Source of the DNA: Nitrospinota bacterium | GTDB lineage: Bacteria; Nitrospinota_A; UBA7883; JACRGQ01 | DNA length: 41,321 nucleotides | Assembly: GCA_016217735.1 (NCBI GenBank) | Contig: JACRGQ010000020.1 | Location: forward strand, 1 to 41,321 | Direction: 5' to 3' | Shown: piece by piece, positions 34,793 to 39,781 of the stretch | Numbering within the stretch: position 1 is the first letter of the stretch | Layout of the letters: each line of letters starts with the position of its first letter | Position numbers and translations under genes: made by a program | Notes under the pieces: model-generated | The model's input: only the letters and a program-made list of their open reading frames with translations | Told to the model about the DNA's origin: nothing | Database searches by the model: none

Positions 34793-34808
34793 TGGCACAG
34801 CTCTTGTA
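34793..34808 (+). promoter_or_regulatory. Sigma-54-type promoter of the fliK-flgD-flgE operon
   Basis: TGGCACAGCTCTTGTA matches TGGCACG-N4-TTGCW except at two positions (the seventh base and C to T in the -12 box). The start point is expected near 34819, ~32 bases before the fliK ATG. Confidence 0.75.
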
Positions 34809-34850
34809 TTTTTGACTCGGTGAACAGGAAGAAAAACTTTAGAGGAAAAT

Positions 34851-36479
34851 ATGAAAGTTGAAGCGAAGAAGGCGATAGACACTGCCCAGGCAACGGGGAC
34901 TGGCGCGATGGCGGTTATGGCGGGAGCATTCGGACCGGTGAGCACCGGCGCGTTTGCCACCTTGCTCAACGCCTTCACCGCCAGCGACACGAAACAGGCC
35001 GCCCTGCGGCCTGCCGGTTCCACTTCCACACATAAGACGGTTACCGCGTCCTCCACCGCGTCAAACGCAAAAGCGCATGCGGCAAAAGAAGCCGCCCAGA
35101 AACCGGCCAATCCGCCGGCGAAGGCGGACACCGCCGCCGCGGCCGCGAAAGCGGCGGGCAACGAATCCCACGAATCGAATGAAAACGACGCCGACGCGGA
35201 CAACACCGCGCACACCGCCAAGCAGGCCGCCACGGCACAGCAGCCCAAGCAGGGAGCGGATAAAACGCAACAGCCGGTGAAGATGGAAGACGTCATTAAA
35301 TCGCTGAACCTCGACGACCAGCAGGTGCAACAGCTTGCCCAGGCGCTTAACATCAGCGTCAACGAACTTAAGCAGATGCAGGTATCCGTCACGGCGGATC
35401 AGGGTGGCGCGCCGCAACTGACGGCCCTCATGGCGGGCGGCAAGGAACAGAACCTCGCCACGATGCTCGGCATGAACGCCACCGGCGGCAACGCCGTTAC
35501 GGCGCAAGCGGTTATGGATAAAATCGCCGGCGTGCTGAAACTGGATAACAGTCAAAAACAGGATTTTTTCGCCCAACTCAATATTTCTTCCGTTTCTTTC
35601 AATGACGCCAAAACCTCCGATAACACCGCGGCGCCCAAAAACGCCAATATCGCCAAGCAGTCCGGCCAAACCCAGCCCAGCGGCTCCCCGGCCGCCGATA
35701 TGGGCAAGGCCGCCGTGCAGGATGCCGCGCAAAACCACGCGCAATCCGATAACGGCGGCAACAAAGGGAACTCCTTCAATGGTCAGGCAAATGCCCAGAT
35801 AACGGCCGCCGCGCAGCAAAACGAAACCGCGGCCGACGCGGCCCAAAAAACCGATTTCAACGCCGCGCTGGGCATGGCGGGCGAAACCGCCGGCGCCGCC
35901 GCGCAGGGAACGAAAACCGACGCGGCCCCAAAAGCCGACTTCAGCGCCGCGCCGGGCAAAGCGGGCGAAACCGCCGGCGCCAACGCCGCGCACGGAACGA
36001 AGGCCGAAGCGGCCCACGCCGCCGCGCAAACGCAGGCGGCGGAAACGGCAAAGCCCAACGCCAAGGTCATGAACCAGATCGTGGAAAAGGCGAGCATTCT
36101 CCAGTTCCCCAACTCCACGCAGACCAAAATCAGCCTGAACCCCAAAGAACTCGGCAACGTGGACATCAAGCTGACGATGCACGACTCATCCGTGACGGCG
36201 AGCATCCTGGTGGAAAACCACGCCGTCAAGCAGGTGGTGGAGCAGAACCTCGACCAGCTCAAGGACGTGCTGCGCCAACAGGGAATCACCGTGGACAAAA
36301 TGCAGGTCTCCGTCGATCAGCGGAACAGCGGCAATTCGCAAAACCCGAACCAGTCCCAATGGGAAGCGGCGGCAAAGACCCCCTTCACCGGCACCGCTCC
36401 GCGCGCGGCGGAACCGGCGGTAAACATCCCGTCCATGCGCCGCCCGGCCGGCGGTCACCGGATCAGCCTCACGGCATAG
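34851..36479 (+). CDS. fliK: Flagellar hook-length control protein FliK
   Basis: A 542-aa FliK, the secreted ruler that measures hook length and switches export specificity. The long N-terminal/middle region is Ala/Lys/Gln-rich and low in complexity, as usual for the ruler part. The C-terminal domain (about 405-500) has the conserved hook-length-control fold: TKISLNPKELGNVDIKLTMHDSSVTASILVENHAVKQVVEQNLDQLKDVLRQQGI in four short motifs (LNPKELG, VDIKL, LDQLKDVLRQQGI, VDKMQVSV). A tandem 28-29-aa repeat lies at 35835-36005. AGAGGA precedes ATG 34851. It is the first gene of the hook operon, 10 bases before flgD. Confidence 0.9.
   Translation: MKVEAKKAIDTAQATGTGAMAVMAGAFGPVSTGAFATLLNAFTASDTKQAALRPAGSTSTHKTVTASSTASNAKAHAAKEAAQKPANPPAKADTAAAAAKAAGNESHESNENDADADNTAHTAKQAATAQQPKQGADKTQQPVKMEDVIKSLNLDDQQVQQLAQALNISVNELKQMQVSVTADQGGAPQLTALMAGGKEQNLATMLGMNATGGNAVTAQAVMDKIAGVLKLDNSQKQDFFAQLNISSVSFNDAKTSDNTAAPKNANIAKQSGQTQPSGSPAADMGKAAVQDAAQNHAQSDNGGNKGNSFNGQANAQITAAAQQNETAADAAQKTDFNAALGMAGETAGAAAQGTKTDAAPKADFSAAPGKAGETAGANAAHGTKAEAAHAAAQTQAAETAKPNAKVMNQIVEKASILQFPNSTQTKISLNPKELGNVDIKLTMHDSSVTASILVENHAVKQVVEQNLDQLKDVLRQQGITVDKMQVSVDQRNSGNSQNPNQSQWEAAAKTPFTGTAPRAAEPAVNIPSMRRPAGGHRISLTA
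35835..36005 (+). repeat. Tandem repeat within fliK
   Basis: Two imperfect copies, 35835-35918 (84 nt) and 35919-36005 (87 nt), encode TDFNAALGMAGETAGAAAQG and ADFSAAPGKAGETAGANAAHG with flanking residues. They are in frame and lie in the low-complexity ruler part, so copy number could alter FliK length. Confidence 0.85.
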
Positions 36480-36489
36480 GAGAAAAACC

Positions 36490-37236
36490 ATGATAGTAAG
36501 TTCAAGCGCCGAAACCTCCGCAACCCCGCAAAAAGCGTCGAACGGAAGCCTGCTTCCGGGCGGTTCGGCGAACGGCGCCTCCGCCGGCACCTTAAGCAAA
36601 GACCAGTTCCTGAAGCTGCTCATCGAGCAGCTCAAGCACCAGGACCCGCTCTCGCCGATGCAGAACACGGAATTCACCTCGCAGATGGCGCAGTTCAGCC
36701 AGCTCGAACAGCTCTACAACGTGAACAGCAATCTGGGCATCATGACGCAGGCGAGCATCTCCGCGAACAACGCCCAGGCGCTCGGCCTGATCGGCAAAGA
36801 AGTGAAAGCGGCCGGCAACAGCGTCGACGTCTCTGGCGGTAAAGCGAGCGCGCTGACCTTCAGCCTGCCGGAAAACGCCTCGGATACCTCCATCTCGATC
36901 AGCGACGCGAAGGGCAACGTGGTCGCCACCATCGACGCCGGCGCGAAGGACAGCGGCGACAACTCGGTGACGTGGGACGGCCGCGACGCGGCGGGCGAAC
37001 CGGTGGCCTCGGGCACCTACACCTTCAGCGTGAACGCGCAGAACCTCACCGGCGACAACATCCCCGCCACCACGTTCATGCGGGGCATCGTGAAATCCGT
37101 GAGCATACAAAACGGCGTTTCATACCTGAACCTCGGCAACACCAAGATACAGTTAGGCGACGTCATGGAGGTAAGCCAGCCAGGCACGGCGGCAACCTCC
37201 CCGGCGGTAAAAAACAAGGGCATTTTTCTTAACTAA
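36490..37236 (+). CDS. flgD: Flagellar hook assembly scaffold FlgD
   Basis: A 248-aa FlgD, the hook cap that is needed for FlgE polymerisation and lost afterwards. The conserved N-terminal export/cap segment is LSKDQFLKLLIEQLKHQDPLSPMQNTEFTSQMAQFSQLEQL. The C-terminal half is a FlgD Ig/Tudor-like domain (DAKGNVVATIDAG, VTWDGRDAAGEPVASGTYTF). AGGAG precedes ATG 36490. It lies 10 bases after fliK and 15 bases before flgE. Confidence 0.95.
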   Translation: MIVSSSAETSATPQKASNGSLLPGGSANGASAGTLSKDQFLKLLIEQLKHQDPLSPMQNTEFTSQMAQFSQLEQLYNVNSNLGIMTQASISANNAQALGLIGKEVKAAGNSVDVSGGKASALTFSLPENASDTSISISDAKGNVVATIDAGAKDSGDNSVTWDGRDAAGEPVASGTYTFSVNAQNLTGDNIPATTFMRGIVKSVSIQNGVSYLNLGNTKIQLGDVMEVSQPGTAATSPAVKNKGIFLN

Positions 37237-37246
37237 ACAAGGAGGC
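37235..37246 (+). promoter_or_regulatory. Extended ribosome-binding site of flgE
   Basis: AAACAAGGAGGC contains a full AAGGAGG Shine-Dalgarno 6-8 bases before ATG 37252. It is noted because its exact reverse complement, GCCTCCTTGTTT, occurs twice downstream of flgE (38647-38658 and 38796-38807). Confidence 0.9.
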
Positions 37247-37251
37247 TGGTC

Positions 37252-38499
37252 ATGAGTTTAAACAGTGCAATGTATTCCGGGGTCAGCGGCATAATGACGC
37301 TCGGCAACGCGATGAACGTGACGGGCGACAACATCGCCAACGTCAACACCGTCGGCTACAAAGGGAGCCGCACGGTGTTTTCGGACATCCTCTCCAACTC
37401 GATTTCAAACGGATCCACCACCATGCAGATGGGGCGCGGCACATTCCTGTCCGGCGTCACCCCCTCCTGGGCGCAGGGATCCTTTGAAAGCACCGCCAAC
37501 GCCACCGACATGGCGATACAGGGCTCCGGCTTCTTCGTGGTGAAAGACCAGGCCAATAGCGCCTCATACTTCACCCGGGCCGGCCAGTTCTCCCTGAACA
37601 ACCAGGGGCAACTGGTGAACGGCAGCGACATGGTGGTGCAGGGCTACCAGGTGACCAGCACCCTCAACGGCGTGGTGAACACCACCGGCCAAATCAGCAA
37701 CATCAACATCGGCGGCGTGCAGTCGGTGCCCAAAGCCACCACGCAGTTCCGCATCGGCGCGAACCTCAACGCCTCCGCCAGCGCCGGCGCCACCTTCAGC
37801 ACCAGCTTCGACGTGTACAACAACCTCGGCGGCCGCGTGACGCTCACCTACAGCTTCACCAAGAGCGCCGTCACGCCGCTTTCCTGGGACTACACGGTCG
37901 CCGCCTCCTCCGGCACCATCAGCGCCGGCGGCACCGGCACCATGACGTTCGACTCCGCCGGGCAGATGGTAACACCGGCGGCCAACCCGGCCCTTTCGAT
38001 CAGCGGCTTCCCGACCGGCGCCGCGCCGCTTACGATGACCTGGGCGCTCTATAACCCGGCGACCACCGCGCTGTACGGCGACATCACCAGCTATAGCGCC
38101 GGATCAACGACCACATCGATAATCCAGGACGGCTATTCGACCGGCACACTGAAGGGGCTTTCGGTCGACGGCAAGGGGGTCATCAGCGGCCTCTTCTCCA
38201 ACGGCCAGACGCAGGCGCTCTACCAGTTGGCGATGGCCGACTTCCCCAGCCCCTGGGGCCTAAGCCGCCAGGGGGGCAGCCTCTACGCCGAAAGCATGCA
38301 GTCCGGCCAGCCGCTCTACGGCACCGCCGGCGCGGGCGGCCTGGGGACGATCCTCGGCAGTTCGCTGGAACTCTCCAACGTCGACCTCGCCAGCGAGTTC
38401 GTCAAGATGATCCAGAACCAGCGCGGCTACCAGGCAAACTCCCGCATCATCACCACGGTCGACGAAATGATGACGGAAGCGGTGAATCTGAAACGGTAA
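37252..38499 (+). CDS. flgE: Flagellar hook protein FlgE
   Basis: A 415-aa hook protein. The N-terminal axial motif is MYSGVSGIMTLGNAMNVTGDNIANVNTVGYKGSR; the FlgE-typical FFVVKDQ, YFTRAGQFSLNNQGQLVNGSD and VQGYQ follow. The hypervariable Gly/Ser/Thr-rich centre forms the exposed D2 region. The C-terminal end is ELSNVDLASEFVKMIQNQRGYQANSRIITTVDEMMTEAVNLKR. Length and ends are complete. It is the last recognised gene of the fliK-flgD-flgE operon, and its strong Shine-Dalgarno matches the high demand for hook subunits. Confidence 0.96.
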   Translation: MSLNSAMYSGVSGIMTLGNAMNVTGDNIANVNTVGYKGSRTVFSDILSNSISNGSTTMQMGRGTFLSGVTPSWAQGSFESTANATDMAIQGSGFFVVKDQANSASYFTRAGQFSLNNQGQLVNGSDMVVQGYQVTSTLNGVVNTTGQISNINIGGVQSVPKATTQFRIGANLNASASAGATFSTSFDVYNNLGGRVTLTYSFTKSAVTPLSWDYTVAASSGTISAGGTGTMTFDSAGQMVTPAANPALSISGFPTGAAPLTMTWALYNPATTALYGDITSYSAGSTTTSIIQDGYSTGTLKGLSVDGKGVISGLFSNGQTQALYQLAMADFPSPWGLSRQGGSLYAESMQSGQPLYGTAGAGGLGTILGSSLELSNVDLASEFVKMIQNQRGYQANSRIITTVDEMMTEAVNLKR

Positions 38500-38502
38500 G
38501 CG

Positions 38503-38608
38503 GATGACATGATTCCCGCCGGAACTCCGGCGGGGACATGAAGCAGGGGAAACCCGGAAAGTTTTAAGGAAAAAGCCTCTGGATGCCGGGTCAAGCCCGG
38601 CAATGACA
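38503..38608. repeat. REP-like paired hairpins
   Basis: The first hairpin is CCCGCCGGA-AC-TCCGGCGGG (38515-38534). The second is GCCGGGTCAAGCCCGGC, ending CAATGACA. Outer ends ATGACAT and ATGACA are of the type seen in dispersed intergenic GTCATTCCCGC/TGCCGGGTCAAGCCCGGCA elements of many genomes. The first hairpin may also serve as the flgE transcript end. Confidence 0.6.
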
Positions 38609-38630
38609 ATGCAAGTAAGGAGTGTTAGGA

Positions 38631-38722
38631 CGGTCAAACATTTTTCGCCTCCTTGTTTCGACCGACGCCTTTAAACACTGCGTCCTGTTCAACCCCCGCC
38701 GGGCCTAACCCCCCGGCGGGGG
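38631..38722 (+). ncRNA. Candidate structured RNA element, copy 1
   Basis: Three parts are visible. First, a hairpin with stem CGGTC (38631-38635) / GACCG (38660-38664) and a loop containing TTTTCGCCTCCTTGTTT (38642-38658), an anti-Shine-Dalgarno sequence. Second, GACGC/GCGTC arms around CTTTAAACACT, ending in ACTGCGTCC (38677-38685). Third, a 10-bp GC hairpin CCCCCGCCGG/CCGGCGGGGG (38693-38702 / 38713-38722) with GCCTAA in the loop. The same order recurs at copy 2 with different stem sequences. There is no U-run after the last stem, so it is not a standard terminator. The strand is inferred; no promoter was identified. Confidence 0.5.
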
Positions 38723-38785
38723 CATAAAATGAACGTGCGGAAATTTAGGGATACGAGTTTAGAAATTAGAAGTTAAAGAGGGGAA

Positions 38786-38868
38786 CGCCGTTTTCGCCTC
38801 CTTGTTTAGACGGCGCGTATCCTTTTGACTGCGTCCAAAAGCCCGGCCGGCCGCCTAACCGGCCGGGC
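38786..38868 (+). ncRNA. Candidate structured RNA element, copy 2
   Basis: Same design as copy 1, ~150 bases on. The stem CGCCGT (38786-38791) / ACGGCG (38810-38815) closes a loop with the identical CGCCTCCTTGTTT core (the 17-nt block TTTTCGCCTCCTTGTTT is 38791-38807). ACTGCGTCC follows at 38828-38836. A 10-bp hairpin GCCCGGCCGG/CCGGCCGGGC (38841-38850 / 38859-38868) has the loop CCGCCTAA. Loops and single-stranded motifs are kept while stem sequences differ, as expected for selected RNA structure. On the opposite strand the block would be a ribosome-binding site, but no start codon follows it here. Confidence 0.5.
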
Positions 38869-38896
38869 GCCCAAATCCCCCCTTCCCTTCCCTTTC

Positions 38897-38949
38897 CCGG
38901 CGGGTACGCACTCTCAGATACAAGTGTGTACATCATGCCGGAGGCATGA
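38897..38949. repeat. Palindromic repeat next to the transposase remnant
   Basis: CCCGGCGGGTAC leads into an imperfect GTACGCAC...GTGTGTAC inverted repeat and then a TCATGCC-GGA-GGCATGA hairpin (38933-38949). The GGGTAC start and nested hairpins recall the element at 16813-16904. Confidence 0.45.
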
Positions 38950-38970
38950 CTTCTCCCTTGTTGAGATAGC

Positions 38971-39330
38971 GCTTAAGTAGACGAATGGGGGCGGGTCATC
39001 GGCCCGGGGAACTCAAAGTACATCAAAAAGTACGATACGCCGGCCACCCCCTATCAGCGGTTGCCGGATTCTTCCCATGCCGCCGATGAGGCGAAGGAAA
39101 GGCTCCGGGCAGTTCATGCAACGCTGAATCCGTTCCATCTGAAAAAAGAGATTGAGAAAAAACTCCGGGGGTTCTTTAATGATTTACGGTTCACTGAATC
39201 TTTAGGCATCGATCAAAAATCCGCGCCTCCTTCGGTTGCCTTTTCCCATGAGGCAACGCGTCCGGCCAAGATCGTTCTCGGTTTTTTTACGGATCACAAG
39301 GTAAAGCAACTATCGACACCTCCGGCGTGA
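38971..39330 (+). pseudogene. Transposase/integrase C-terminal remnant
   Basis: An open frame from just after a TAA (38968-38970) to TGA at 39330, with no start codon in a plausible context. The translation contains YDTPATPYQRLPDSSHAADE followed by AKERLRAVHATLNPFHLKKE and IEKKLRGFF. This matches the C-terminal end of DDE (rve-type, IS481/ISNCY-like) integrases, where a TPYQRLL...ALNPFALK pattern follows the catalytic core. The catalytic domain is missing upstream, so this is a decayed 3' fragment. The last ~40 residues are not recognised. Confidence 0.7.
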
Positions 39331-39565
39331 ATAAGTGATTTTTTTCAACACCATCACCTCCGCAGGTGCTTCTTTATTTCCGCTCCCTCTATAAAATCCG
39401 TCCGCTTATCAGGGAAGCAAGGACTCGGATGAGGATATTGCTAAACTCATGCAACTTTTCACCCGTGATAATTGCTAGCATTATACATACGTTATATAAC
39501 CAACAATATACGGCATCACGAGTTTCGATATATCGCTGATGCGCCGCATAAACACGGCATGAAAA

Positions 39566-39608
39566 TGGTGCGCCCGGCGGGACTCGAACACGCGACCTAC
39601 GGATTAGA
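39566..39608 (-). other. tRNA 3'-end fragment, probable attachment (att) site
   Basis: The minus strand reads CTAATCCGTAGGTCGCG, then TGTTCGAGTCCCGC, then CGGGCGCACCA: the end of an anticodon arm, the variable loop, the T-arm with TTCGAGT, the acceptor 3' strand and the encoded CCA. Upstream bases do not complete the anticodon stem (CGGAT-like sequence is missing), and no D-arm or 5' acceptor strand is present, so this is not a functional tRNA. Such 3' halves are left when an integrative element inserts into a tRNA gene. The original tRNA could be tRNA-Arg(UCU)-like, but this is uncertain. Confidence 0.75.
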
Positions 39609-39694
39609 AAACTGGGTTGGGCTATTTTTATAACCGCCTGAAGATGCGCTGATTAGGCCGCTACCACGCTAAAATCAGCATGTTACGGGCTTTC

Positions 39695-39765
39695 TTCCAA
39701 TTCCGCCAATTCCGGCGATTTCCGCCAATTTCGCTCCAGTTGACTACAATTTGACTACAGTCGAA
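39695..39765. repeat. Direct repeats beside the att-like site
   Basis: Repeats of the form TTCCGCCAATT (three imperfect copies from about 39695 to 39732) are followed by TTGACTACAATTTGACTACAG, a double TTGACTACA. Such short direct repeats next to a tRNA 3' end are typical of tyrosine-integrase binding regions. No integrase gene lies within the window. Confidence 0.5.
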
Positions 39766-39781
39766 TGTCTCTCAAGGGTAC

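Larger units (their letters stand above)
34324..34850. other. Divergent flagellar control region
   Basis: A 527-base region between flgB (-) and fliK (+) with no credible gene. It holds a sigma-54-type promoter at each end. Between them are an AACATCAC direct repeat (34444-34451 and 34478-34485), a CTCATTT/AAATGAG hairpin near 34622-34640 and a short CCGCAGTGCGG palindrome near 34739-34749. The distance between the promoters leaves room for shared activator (FleQ/FlbD-type) binding, but no specific site can be assigned. Confidence 0.55.
38500..38970. other. Non-coding region downstream of flgE
   Basis: About 470 bases without a credible gene. It contains a hairpin directly after flgE, a palindromic repeat pair (38503-38608), two structured RNA-like elements (38631-38722 and 38786-38868), a T/C-rich stretch (38875-38896) and another palindromic repeat (38897-38949). 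Confidence 0.6.
39331..39781. other. Intergenic island boundary
   Basis: No gene is seen in 451 bases. A CACCT-CCGC-AGGTG hairpin followed by CTTCTTT (39355-39375) may be a weak terminator. The tRNA fragment (39566-39608) and integrase-type direct repeats (39695-39765) follow. Base composition becomes more AT-rich to the right. Confidence 0.5.

Noticed and set aside
38609-38656. Minus-strand mini-ORF after AAACAAGGAGGCGAAAA (ATG at 38641, M-F-D-R-P-N...), suggesting a leader peptide
   Set aside because: Copy 2 of the same block has no start codon at a usable distance on the minus strand, so a coding role does not explain the conservation.
38631-38868. c-di-GMP-I (GEMM) riboswitch
   Set aside because: Pieces such as GGACGCA and GGCCTAA-like sequence occur, but the conserved core order and tetraloop-receptor parts are missing on both strands.
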